Positions 15,313-23,202 of a DNA stretch of 40,124 nucleotides are shown here, one piece after another (position 1 is the stretch's first letter; every line of letters begins with the position of its first letter). The position numbers and the translations under genes were made by a program. Source of the stretch: JABMRP01 sp964444795 (GTDB lineage: Bacteria; Planctomycetota; Planctomycetia; Pirellulales; Thermoguttaceae); assembly GCA_964444795.1 (NCBI GenBank), contig CAYUIQ010000053.1, positions 1 through 40,124 of the forward strand. Reading direction: 5' to 3'. The notes under the pieces are model-generated. The model did not search any database and was not told where the DNA came from. It was given only the letters and a program-made list of their open reading frames with translations.

Positions 15313-16587
15313 TCAGCGGCTGAACTTCACTTTGCCGCCGACCAACACCGTGTCGGCCCGGCTCTGCAACTCCCAACCGCCGAAGGGGGTGTTGCGGCTG
15401 GCCGAACGGAATTCCTTCGGGTCGACTCGCCAGCGAACGTTCGGGTCGATGATCGTCACGTCGGCGTCGGCGCCAATGGCCAGCGTGCCCTTTTCGATCC
15501 CGAGAATTCGGGCCGGGTTCACCGTCAGCGTCTGAAGCACCTGGGGCCAGTCGAGATGGCCCGGTTCGATCAGCCGGATGCCCACGACTCCCAAAGCGGT
15601 TTCCAGCCCGACGATCCCGAACGGCGCCTGATCGAGTTCCCTCATCTTCTTCTCCGCGGCGTGCGGGGCGTGATCGGTGGCGATAGCGTCGATCGTTCCG
15701 TCGACCAGACCGGCGATACACGCCTCGACGTGCTCCTGGCCTCGCAGCGGCGGGTTCATCTTGTAATTGGCGTCGAACGAGCGGAGACTTTCGTCGGTCA
15801 GCGCGAAGTGGTGGGGGGTGACCTCGGTGGTGACGCGCACCCCACGGCCCTTCGCCCGGCGAATGGCGTCGACACTGCCGGCGGTCGAGACGTGCATGAT
15901 ATGCAGCCGGCCGCCGGTCGCTTCGGCCAGGGCGATATCCCGGGCGGTCATCACGTCCTCGGCCGCGGCGGGAAAACCACCCAGCCCGAGGATCATCGAG
16001 GTGACGCCCTCGTGCATCACGGCGTTTTGGGTCAACTCCAAAATCTCGGCATGATTGAGGACCGGCTTGTCGAACATCAGGCAGTACTCGAAGGCCCGGC
16101 GCATCAGTTCCGGGCTGTAGATCGGCGCCCCGTCGTCGGAAAAGGCCACGGCACCGGCCTCGACCAACTGGCCGATCTCGGCAAGCTCCTTGCCCTCGCG
16201 GCCTTTGCTCACGCAGGCGATCACGAAGACGTTGCAGTTGTCGGCTCGGGCGGCCTGATTCTGGACGAAGGCGATGGCCCCTTTGGTGTCCAGCGGAGGC
16301 TCGGTATTGGGGATGCAGGCGATCGAGGTAAACCCACCAGCCACCGCGGCGGCCGTGCCGCTGGCGATCGTCTCGTCGTCTTCTCTTCCCGGCTCGCGCA
16401 AGTGGACGTGCATGTCGATCAACCCGGGCGCGACGATCTTGCCCGACGCGTCGATCACCGTCTCCCGCTCCCCCGGCGCCATGTCGTAGGCCGAGATCCG
16501 TCCGTTTTCGATGAGCACATTGGTGACCCGATCCATCGACTGACTCGGATCAATCACACGGCCGCCGGCGATCAAAATACTAGACAT
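15313..16587 (-). CDS. pyrC: dihydroorotase (class I)
   Basis: Cyclises carbamoyl aspartate to dihydroorotate, the third step of pyrimidine synthesis. The 424-residue amidohydrolase has the metal-binding block DMHVHLREPG (about residues 58-67), the substrate segment GGFTSIACIPNTEPP, the later His motifs MHVSTAGS and TEVTPHHFALTDE, and the catalytic ATDHAPHA motif. It starts 75 bases after the stop of pyrB on the same strand, so the two probably form an operon. Length and motifs fit the class I (long) dihydroorotases that associate with aspartate carbamoyltransferase in some bacteria. Confidence 0.97.
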   Translation of the reverse strand: MSSILIAGGRVIDPSQSMDRVTNVLIENGRISAYDMAPGERETVIDASGKIVAPGLIDMHVHLREPGREDDETIASGTAAAVAGGFTSIACIPNTEPPLDTKGAIAFVQNQAARADNCNVFVIACVSKGREGKELAEIGQLVEAGAVAFSDDGAPIYSPELMRRAFEYCLMFDKPVLNHAEILELTQNAVMHEGVTSMILGLGGFPAAAEDVMTARDIALAEATGGRLHIMHVSTAGSVDAIRRAKGRGVRVTTEVTPHHFALTDESLRSFDANYKMNPPLRGQEHVEACIAGLVDGTIDAIATDHAPHAAEKKMRELDQAPFGIVGLETALGVVGIRLIEPGHLDWPQVLQTLTVNPARILGIEKGTLAIGADADVTIIDPNVRWRVDPKEFRSASRNTPFGGWELQSRADTVLVGGKVKFSR

Positions 16588-16640
16588 GATGTTTGTTGAG
16601 GAGTTGTTGGTATGCCGTCCGTGGTTTCAATGCCCAAATC

Positions 16641-16673
16641 CCAATGACCAATGACCTAATCGCTAATCGCTAC
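16641..16673. repeat. heptamer arrays at the pyrB/pyrC junction
   Basis: CCAATGACCAATGACC followed by TAATCGCTAATCGCT. The second array overlaps the last codons and stop (TAG) of pyrB on the minus strand. Confidence 0.85.
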
Positions 16674-17637
16674 CCCGTCCCACCCCCATCGTCAACCAGA
16701 GCACGGCCATCCGCACGGCCAGCCCGTTGGCGACTTGTTCGAGAATGGCCGAGTGGGGACCGTCGGCCACGTCGGGGGTGACCTCGACGCCCCGATTGAT
16801 CGGCCCCGGTGCCATGATCAGGATGTCGTCCTTCGCCTTGGCCAGACGCCGGCGGTCCATCGCGTACAGATGGGCGTATTCCCGAACCGAGGGGAAGGGA
16901 CGCGTGAACTGGCGCTCGAACTGGATGCGGAGCAGATTGAGCACGTCGCAGCGCGGGACGATATCGTCGAGGCTGTACGAGACCTCCACGCCCAACTCCT
17001 CCCAGCGAGTGGAGACCAGGGTCGACGGACCGCAGACGATCACGTGCGCGCCGAGTTTCTGCAATCCCCAGATATTCGATCGGGCGGTACGGCTGTGCGC
17101 GATGTCGCCGACCAGGGCCACGGTCAGCCCCTCGATGCGCCCGCGTCGCTGGCGGATGGTGAGGATATCCAAGAGCCCTTGGGTCGGATGCTCGTGCGGC
17201 CCGTCGCCGGCGTTGATCACCGGGCAATCCAACTGCTGGGCGAGCAATCGGGGGGCGCCCGGGGTGCGATGACGAACGATCACCGCGTCGATCCCCATCG
17301 CCTCGATGTTCTTCGCCGTGTCGATAAACGACTCGCCCTTGGAAAGGCTGCTGGTGCTGGCCGTGAAGTCGACGGTGGCGGCCCCCAACCGCCGAGCGGC
17401 CAGCGAGAAGCTGGTTTTCGTACGGGTCGAATTCTCGAAGAACAGGTTCACGCAGGTCTTGTCGGCCAGTACGGGCACCTTCCGCCCACGGCCGGCGGTG
17501 GCCTTGAACCGCTCGGCCGAGTCCAAAATCAGCGTGATTTCCTCGGCCGAGAGTTCTTCGAGCCCCAACAGGTCTTGCCGCGTCCACGCCTCGGGAATCG
17601 GACCGATCTCCGCGACTTCTTCCAAATCGGATGCCAT
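16663..17637 (-). CDS. pyrB: aspartate carbamoyltransferase catalytic subunit
   Basis: Joins carbamoyl phosphate and aspartate, the committed step of pyrimidine synthesis. The 324-residue protein carries the carbamoyl-phosphate motif ENSTRTKTSF (STRTRTS in most relatives, with Lys for Arg here), the HRTPG block, HPTQGLLD and the aspartate-domain segments VGDIAHSRTARSN and RIQFER. The ATG at 17637 opens MASDLEEVAE; an upstream in-frame start would run through low-complexity sequence with no SD. No regulatory pyrI follows; dihydroorotase comes next. The divergent GGDEF gene starts 187 bases upstream, so both promoters lie between. Confidence 0.97.
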   Translation of the reverse strand: MASDLEEVAEIGPIPEAWTRQDLLGLEELSAEEITLILDSAERFKATAGRGRKVPVLADKTCVNLFFENSTRTKTSFSLAARRLGAATVDFTASTSSLSKGESFIDTAKNIEAMGIDAVIVRHRTPGAPRLLAQQLDCPVINAGDGPHEHPTQGLLDILTIRQRRGRIEGLTVALVGDIAHSRTARSNIWGLQKLGAHVIVCGPSTLVSTRWEELGVEVSYSLDDIVPRCDVLNLLRIQFERQFTRPFPSVREYAHLYAMDRRRLAKAKDDILIMAPGPINRGVEVTPDVADGPHSAILEQVANGLAVRMAVLWLTMGVGRGSD

Positions 17638-17824
17638 GTGTCTTCTGACCTTGCTGCGAGAAAAGGACCCAAGCGGGGGCCCTTGCCGTGGCGCACCCCG
17701 ATCCTCCGCGGCGTCCGGACCGTTTGGGCGCCGTCTGGATGATTCTATCAGCAAGACGAAATGCTGCAAGCGGGCTCCCCCGGCAAACTGCTCCGCCCAA
17801 GCCTTTTCTGCTATAATTTCCGGC

Positions 17825-18691
17825 ATGAGCGGTCCACCGATCATCAACATCCTGCTCCTGGCCACGCCCCCCCACGGGGCAGAACACTGGGCCAAGACAC
17901 TTGCCCAGCCGGGCGTGCGGACGTGGCTCGACCCGAAAGATGTCCCCAAGACCGTGCGGCTTGACGTGATCGTCACCGATGGCAACCTTCAAGAATGGGG
18001 GAAAGAGACACTCCGTCGACACGACACGGGCGTCGTGGCCGTTGGCACCGGCGGCCAAGCCGACGTACATCTCACCGCCGACGCATCCCAGGGCGAACTC
18101 CGCCTGGCGTGTCGCCTGTTGGCCCAGATCGTCGCTCTGCGGCGTCGAATCCACCGGGAAACCCAACTGAAGCGGCACCTTTCCCGCCAGGCCCAGAGCG
18201 ATCCGCTGACCGAATTGCCCAATCGCCGCAGTTGGGACACCGAGTTGGCGACCCGGCTGGCCGCCGCTTCCCCCCAGCGCCGGCTCTGCCTGACGATGGT
18301 CGATCTGGATCACTTCAAACGGGTCAACGACACCCACGGCCATCCGGTCGGCGACGCCGTGTTGCGGACCGCGGGCAAGGTGCTGGTCGAGGGGCTGCGC
18401 GAGGATGACTTCGTCGCCCGGCTCGGCGGCGACGAATTCGGCCTGTTGCTCTGGGTCGGCGACACGGCCACTGCGAGGGCGGTCATCGATCGGGTACGCA
18501 CTGCCCTGCCCCGCCGCCTGACGCGATCGGTTCTTCCGCCGGTCACCGCCAGCGCAGGCTACTGCATTACCCCCAGCGACACTACCCCCAGCGACACCGA
18601 TCCGCTGGGCGAAGCCGACAAGGCATTGCGCCGGGCCAAGCAGCAAGGGCGTGATCGCACGGTCGAAGCAGGTACACACCGTGTGCCGTAG
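17825..18691 (+). CDS. GGDEF diguanylate cyclase
   Basis: A 288-residue protein. Residues 1-105 look like a degenerate receiver domain (INILLLATPP, then LDVIVTDGN where a phosphorylated Asp would sit), followed by a helical linker. The GGDEF domain begins at SDPLTELPNRRSWD, has the metal-binding MVDLDHFKRVNDTHGH, the intact RLGGDEF at 199-205 and an allosteric I-site RxxD (R192-D195) five residues before it. It should therefore make cyclic di-GMP and be product-inhibited. No EAL domain. The last residues (EAGTHRVP) are encoded by a palindromic repeat also found at 39.3 kb, so the C-terminus has been remodelled by repeat sequence. Confidence 0.93.
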   Translation: MSGPPIINILLLATPPHGAEHWAKTLAQPGVRTWLDPKDVPKTVRLDVIVTDGNLQEWGKETLRRHDTGVVAVGTGGQADVHLTADASQGELRLACRLLAQIVALRRRIHRETQLKRHLSRQAQSDPLTELPNRRSWDTELATRLAAASPQRRLCLTMVDLDHFKRVNDTHGHPVGDAVLRTAGKVLVEGLREDDFVARLGGDEFGLLLWVGDTATARAVIDRVRTALPRRLTRSVLPPVTASAGYCITPSDTTPSDTDPLGEADKALRRAKQQGRDRTVEAGTHRVP

Positions 18692-18836
18692 CCCGCCTTC
18701 GCCGTTCCCGTCGCAGGCGACGGGGCTAACAACTTTGCCGCTACGGCGTCGACCGTGTTAGCCCGGTCGCCGGCGACCGGAGTGGCAAATCAAACGCGAT
18801 TCACGGCAACACCGGGCACAAGTGGCCGGGCTAAAC
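18688..18836. repeat. GTTAGCCCGG-type palindromic repeat cluster
   Basis: GTAGCCCGCC...GGGGCTAAC is followed by a second set, GTTAGCCCGGTCGCCGGCGA with CCGG, ending in GGCCGGGCTAAAC. The same core recurs at 27.08-27.14 kb. It fills the space between two convergent genes. Confidence 0.8.
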
Positions 18837-18853
18837 GGTTCGTTGTGGACGCG

Positions 18854-19522
18854 TCAGGGCATCTCGAACTTCTCGCCCTTGGCTTTCTCGAGCATTTCCT
18901 TTTGCTCGGCGTTGAGGATGCCCACGGCTTGCTCGGCGGCGGCGGCGCGGATCTTGCCAATCTTTTCCCTCGCTTCGGCGAATTTCTGGCGGCGTTCTTC
19001 CTCGCCCAGTTCGCGCAATCCCGAGAAGGTCGCGGTGATCTTCTCGCGCGTGGCCGTCTCCAGATCGGCCGCCTTCTTCTTTTGCTCGTCGGTCAGTTTC
19101 ATGCGGGCGGCCATCCAGCCGTTGTTCACCGCGAATAAGTCGCCGCGGGCCTGGAGGCGAATCTGGTAGAGCCGCATCATCTGCTCGCGGGGGAGCATCT
19201 CGTGGAGCGCCTTTCGGGCGTTCTCGTCGAACCCCTCACTCAGTTCCCTCATCTTGGCGTAGCGTGCTTGGCGATCCTCGATTTCTCCCAGAGCGCCGAA
19301 CTTCTCGCGTGCCTCGGTACGGAACTTTTCGGTCATCTCCTTCACTTTGCCGAGGTGTTCATCACTCAGCTTCAACTCCTTCTGCACGGCCTCGACCCCA
19401 AGCAGACCCAGGAAACTGCCGCGCATCCCACCCCCACGCCGCTGCGCCTGGGCATCGCTGACCAGCACCGCGCCCAACGCCACCGCCACTCCCATCACCA
19501 GCCAAATTCGAACTCGGCTCAT
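18854..19522 (-). CDS. Spy/CpxP-like exported protein
   Basis: A 222-residue, highly charged, almost wholly helical protein with a signal peptide (VRIWLVMGVAVALGAVLVSD, cleavage after AQA). After a Gly/Arg stretch it has LTxxQ-like helices: ELKLSDEHLGKVKEMTEKF and MKLTDEQKKKAADLE, each followed by long Glu/Lys/Arg helices. This is the pattern of the Spy/CpxP (LTXXQ) periplasmic family, which binds unfolded proteins under envelope stress; planctomycetes have many. The second of two adjacent Met codons is taken as the start. It is convergent with the GGDEF gene. Confidence 0.82.
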   Translation of the reverse strand: MSRVRIWLVMGVAVALGAVLVSDAQAQRRGGGMRGSFLGLLGVEAVQKELKLSDEHLGKVKEMTEKFRTEAREKFGALGEIEDRQARYAKMRELSEGFDENARKALHEMLPREQMMRLYQIRLQARGDLFAVNNGWMAARMKLTDEQKKKAADLETATREKITATFSGLRELGEEERRQKFAEAREKIGKIRAAAAEQAVGILNAEQKEMLEKAKGEKFEMP

Positions 19523-19525
19523 CAC

Positions 19526-19900
19526 GCGCTCCTTTTCAGTGCATCAACAAAGAAGATCTCCCCCCCGCAACCTACAGCCCGAATTGTCGGCGGGACCGAG
19601 GCGGGCGTCAAGCGTTTCCCCAAAAGTTGGCCGCGGGCGCCACAAAAGGCAGGATCTCCGGTCGACCTGGAGCCGATGATCGTCGGCGGGAGAACGGCAA
19701 GGGCGAGCCCCTCGCTCGGCGTTTCACGTCGGGGTGTCTACTTCCGAGCAAGTTTTTATCATGCCCAGCAGCCAGTTGGCGGCCGCTGAACGGTGTCACC
19801 AAGTGGACGATCTCTGAGGTTCGTAGGGCCGGGGATCTCGTTGTTGTACTCAAATCCCGCCGGGCAAGCGGGCGGGATTTTGGAAAATGGAGGAGAGCTC
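19526..19900. other. 375-base gap with a leader hairpin
   Basis: A divergent intergenic region. Apart from the hairpin at 19852-19880 I see no gene or named element. Promoters for both flanking genes must lie here. Confidence 0.5.
19852..19880 (+). promoter_or_regulatory. hairpin in the leader of the DsrE-like gene
   Basis: AAATCCCGCC pairs perfectly with GGCGGGATTT around a 9-base loop. It ends with four T residues and stands 8-10 bases before the AGGAG SD. It could be an attenuator, a terminator of an upstream transcript, or a stabilising leader structure. Confidence 0.65.
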
Positions 19901-20248
19901 TTGAGTATTGACAAAGGCTACCTGCTGGTCATCACCTCGGCGGAAATTGGGGCCGGGGCGCCGGACTTGGGGGCGAAGCTGGCCGAAATGTTTTTCGGCG
20001 TGTTGGCGGAAAGTCCGTCCCGCCCGGCCAAAATGATCTTCCTCAACTCCGGCATCCTCCTGACCACCGCGGGGTCGCCGGTGGAAGACCCGCTCAAAAA
20101 GCTGGAAAAGGAGGGCACGGAAATCAGTTCCTGCATCACCTGCCTCACCTACTTCGACCGGATGGAAAAGGTGGTTGTGGGCGAGCGGAGTAACATGAAG
20201 GAAACGGTGAGTTCCCTGGCCGACTTTAAGAAGGTGGTCACCATCTGA
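19901..20248 (+). CDS. DsrE/YedF-like protein
   Basis: A 115-residue protein of the DsrE/DsrF superfamily, closest in pattern to the C-terminal domain of YedF: a hydrophobic strand YLLVITSAEIG, a helix with LGAKLAEMFFGVL, KMIFLNSGILLTT, and the Cys pair SSCITCLTYF (Cys78, Cys81) followed by VVVGERSNM. YedF-type proteins bind or relay sulfur or selenium; the usual N-terminal TusA-like domain is absent. The TTG at 19901 is preferred to an ATG 108 bases upstream because GGAGGAG lies 5-6 bases before it and the upstream part would include the hairpin. Confidence 0.85.
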   Translation: MSIDKGYLLVITSAEIGAGAPDLGAKLAEMFFGVLAESPSRPAKMIFLNSGILLTTAGSPVEDPLKKLEKEGTEISSCITCLTYFDRMEKVVVGERSNMKETVSSLADFKKVVTI

Positions 20249-20498
20249 CGTCGACCAACAGCGACGGTCCCCGTTTTCCGCTTTCTCGCCGGACGAACAC
20301 ACTCCAGCCTGGGAGTCCTCCCGCTTGCCCACCGTGCGGACGGTGTTCGCGCATCGTGTACCCCCCCTGGTAGATAGAAAAGTCCGCGCGGACATACCCC
20401 ACCCTTGGCCGCTGTGTTACACTGGCGCCGAGGTGGATCCGTAGAACGACGACCGGGGCCGAGTCGAGCCAATTGGGTCGAGCCAACAGGAGAACATC

Positions 20499-20909
20499 GT
20501 GGCGATTATCAAACACACCGTTAAGGGTGAGGTCCGAGTTATTTCCATCGACGAGGTCCGGCTTGTCGACGAGGCGACCCTCGGGCAGTGCTTTCGAGAG
20601 ATCGTGGCGGTGCTCGATACGACCGAGGAGAGCTGCGCCTTGCTGCACTTCGGGCGCGTGACGTTCATGTCTTCCTCGGCACTCGGCATGCTGATTCGCT
20701 TGAACAAGAAGTGCAAGGAATACAAGATCGACCTGAAACTGTGCAACATCACCCGCGACATCCTCGAAGTATTCAAGCTAACCGGGTTAGTGAAGGTCTT
20801 CGACATCCACCCGGACGTTGCCCAGGCCATGGAGGCGTTCAAGAAGGGCGGGAAGTTGTTCTTCCGCAAGAACAAACCCAAGAGCTACGAAGTGCGTGAC
20901 GGTCGGTAG
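20499..20909 (+). CDS. STAS-domain protein (anti-sigma antagonist-like)
   Basis: A 136-residue protein with a GTG start behind CAGGAG. The STAS fold is clear: strands VRVISID and CALLHFG, then RVTFMSSSALGMLIRLNKKC, where the family has the phosphorylatable Ser in a DSSGLG-type loop. Here the loop is SSSALG (58-63), with Ser replacing Asp at the first place but a candidate Ser59 kept. Helix DILEVFKLTGLVKVFDI and a basic Lys-rich tail follow. Members are switched by kinases and phosphatases and act on anti-sigma factors; no such partner is adjacent. A MITE-like element starts 8 bases after its stop. Confidence 0.9.
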   Translation: MAIIKHTVKGEVRVISIDEVRLVDEATLGQCFREIVAVLDTTEESCALLHFGRVTFMSSSALGMLIRLNKKCKEYKIDLKLCNITRDILEVFKLTGLVKVFDIHPDVAQAMEAFKKGGKLFFRKNKPKSYEVRDGR

Positions 20910-20917
20910 CGTCGAGC

Positions 20918-21054
20918 AGCCTGTTGAGAAAGTCGTGTGCCACTGCTTGCTTGCAAGCAGTGCCGCGGAACTCGGCTTAAAACCCGGCAAAACGCACTGC
21001 TTGCAAGCAAGCAGTGACACACATTTCCATCAACCCCGACTTTTTCAACAGGTT
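20918..21054. repeat. MITE-like palindromic element, copy 3 (137 bases)
   Basis: Complete copy. The outer ends AGCCTGTTGAGAAAGTCG and CGACTTTTTCAACAGGTT are inverted. The inner arms CACTGCTTGCTTGCAAGCAG and CACTGCTTGCAAGCAAGCAG match copy 2. The length is the same as copy 2 and the centre differs. Confidence 0.93.
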
Positions 21055-21133
21055 GCCAGGGCATGGCTTCGGCCGGGCGTCGAACTTCCGGCAGCGCGGG
21101 TGGCACTTCGATCTTTCGGGAAGGAGTCGCGTC

Positions 21134-22945
21134 ATGAGGCTTATCTCTCCTCGGGGTTTTCGGGCACGAATCGTTTTGCTGACGATCGGCCTTGTCACCG
21201 TCTTCGGCCCTTACCGCGTCGGTGCGGACGCGGAGGACGCACAGCCGGCCGGGGTACGCCGGGAACCCGGGCGGATATCGTTCACCGACCGGCAGAGGCA
21301 GGCGATCGATGAAGCGGCGCTGGGGAGCCTTCGCATCGGCGACATCCCGGCTCGCGCGGCAGCCTATGGCGACGTGGTGGAGTGGCTGGTGGCACGGACA
21401 CCGCTGCCCGAGGAGGAGTTCCGGCGGCGGGCCGCGGCAAGAGATGCCGAGGTCGTTAAGACGTTTTCAACGGCCGATGCGCCGGAGGCCGCCGAGGCGA
21501 TCTTCGCGAAGTTGGTCGACGCGTTACCGGCGCGAATGCGGCCCCAGAGGGATCGGTTTGCGCTGGTGGTGGTCGAGAATTCGCCGAAAGATTCCTTCAC
21601 GACGGGTGTCGGGCGCGTCTACCTGAACAAAGCGTTTCTCGAATCGACCTTGGCCGACCGGCAGTCCGGCGCGGAGCAAGTGGCGATGGCAGCGGCCCAC
21701 GAACTGGGCCACGTGTGCCGAAGGCACGTCCGGCACAAGTTCCAGCGCCAGTGGCTGGAAAGGGAGATCGGTCGTGACATTGATGCCAGCCGCCGGGTGG
21801 ACCGAAAGGAAACGACCAAAACTGCCGTCCGCGGTGCCGGCACGTTGCTGGAGTCTCTTTACGCGCCGGATGAGGACTTCGAGGCGGATCTGTTTGCCCT
21901 GCATTTGTGTCGCAATGCGGGATTCGATCTGGAGGACTGCCTCGACGTATTTCGCCGCCGGGCGGTCCGCGACGACGCCAAGCCTTCGCCGGCCGCCGGG
22001 CGCTTGGCCCGATTGCGGGTGGAGTTGGACGGGACCGGTTACGCCAAACCGTACGGACTCTTCCGCTTCGACCCCCAGTCGAAGACACTGAAACGGGCCG
22101 CCGATGGTTCCGTGCCGCGAAGTGCGCTGGGCGTGGTCTGTATTCACGGGCTCGAATCGGACCTTCAGGTCCACCTTGCCTTGATGAGCCGCCTGGCCGC
22201 GAGCCCCTCCGGCGGCGACTTGCACGTGCTCGGTTTCCGCTACCCGCGCGACGACAGTTTGAGCCGGGCCAGCAAATTCCTGGCCCGCGAGATGCAGCGT
22301 GTCTGTCCGAACGCCGACAACGTGGATTTCGTCTGCCACAGCGCGGGCGGGCTGGTCTTTCGCTATTATGCGGAAATCGAAAGGGGCGGCTTTCGCCGGG
22401 TCGTATTCCAGGGAACGCCCCATCGCGGTTCCGATCTGGCCGGGCTGCGGCCGCTGCTGGAGGTGAAACGGTTCTTCGGTGACCTCGATCTGGGGTACAG
22501 CCAGTCGCTCAGTGAGGCGATCGTCGAGGGGCGAGGCCAGATCACGTTCGATCTGCAGCCCGACAGCCTCTTTCTGGGCTATCTGAATCGTCCGCGTGCG
22601 GGCGTCCACCTCGATCGCTATACGGTCTATCGCGGTTTGGCGCTGAAGCCGAGTCGCGCCCTGTTGTTGCAGGCGGCGGTCAGCGCGACGCGAAGGGGGT
22701 TGATCAAGCGGCTTGGGGATAAGGACAGCACACAAGCGAAGTTTGCTCGGGCGAGCGTCGAGAAACTGAAACTTCCGGCCGAAGTGACGCGCGGCGATCT
22801 GGCCGTGACGCTCCAAAGCGCGGTCCCCCACGGCGTGGACCGCGTCCGCACCTTCCCCCTGAACCACTTCCAGTTGCCCCGCGATGCCGAGCTGGTCGAG
22901 GAGATAGCCCTGGCGTTGACCGGGCAGCACGATCCGAACCGTTAA
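21134..22945 (+). CDS. M48 metallopeptidase-lipase fusion protein
   Basis: A 603-residue protein with a signal peptide (ARIVLLTIGLVTVFGPYRVG). Residues about 60-290 are an M48-type zinc peptidase: AAAHELGHVCRRH gives HExxH at 189-193 and FEADLFALHLC supplies the third ligand Glu250. Residues about 330-600 are a lipase-like alpha/beta hydrolase: oxyanion region VVCIHGLESD, nucleophile elbow VCHSAGGLVF with Ser403, GTPHRGSDLAGL typical of PGAP1-type lipases, and a C-terminal NHFQL with His578 as the likely catalytic His. Both active sites look complete. The ATG at 21134 follows GGGAAGGAG. It stands alone between the MITE and ilvB. A joined protease and lipase in one exported chain is unusual. 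Confidence 0.87.
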   Translation: MRLISPRGFRARIVLLTIGLVTVFGPYRVGADAEDAQPAGVRREPGRISFTDRQRQAIDEAALGSLRIGDIPARAAAYGDVVEWLVARTPLPEEEFRRRAAARDAEVVKTFSTADAPEAAEAIFAKLVDALPARMRPQRDRFALVVVENSPKDSFTTGVGRVYLNKAFLESTLADRQSGAEQVAMAAAHELGHVCRRHVRHKFQRQWLEREIGRDIDASRRVDRKETTKTAVRGAGTLLESLYAPDEDFEADLFALHLCRNAGFDLEDCLDVFRRRAVRDDAKPSPAAGRLARLRVELDGTGYAKPYGLFRFDPQSKTLKRAADGSVPRSALGVVCIHGLESDLQVHLALMSRLAASPSGGDLHVLGFRYPRDDSLSRASKFLAREMQRVCPNADNVDFVCHSAGGLVFRYYAEIERGGFRRVVFQGTPHRGSDLAGLRPLLEVKRFFGDLDLGYSQSLSEAIVEGRGQITFDLQPDSLFLGYLNRPRAGVHLDRYTVYRGLALKPSRALLLQAAVSATRRGLIKRLGDKDSTQAKFARASVEKLKLPAEVTRGDLAVTLQSAVPHGVDRVRTFPLNHFQLPRDAELVEEIALALTGQHDPNR

Positions 22946-23202
22946 CAGCCTGCCCCCTCTTTCAACATGGGCTATCGCACGTGAACCGGGGGGCCGACCG
23001 TGGTGTCACAGTCGTCATAACCGGCGTCGGTGGCGGCAATGGGGAGGCAGTCGGGTCGGCTGGGGCGCCATATTGGTCGGGGGGGTGGCCGACGACGCTT
23101 GAATCCACGGTCAATGGGGCGTATCCTTGTATGCTTCGAGTCTCCGACGGGATTTTTCCGTCTGTGGAGTTAGTGCCATTTCCCTTATGCGAGGTATTCG
23201 TC

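Noticed and set aside
16670..18679. 669-codon minus-strand frame across pyrB and the GGDEF gene
   Set aside because: It overlaps two genes with complete diagnostic motifs in other frames and shows only Arg/Pro/Gly-rich composition.
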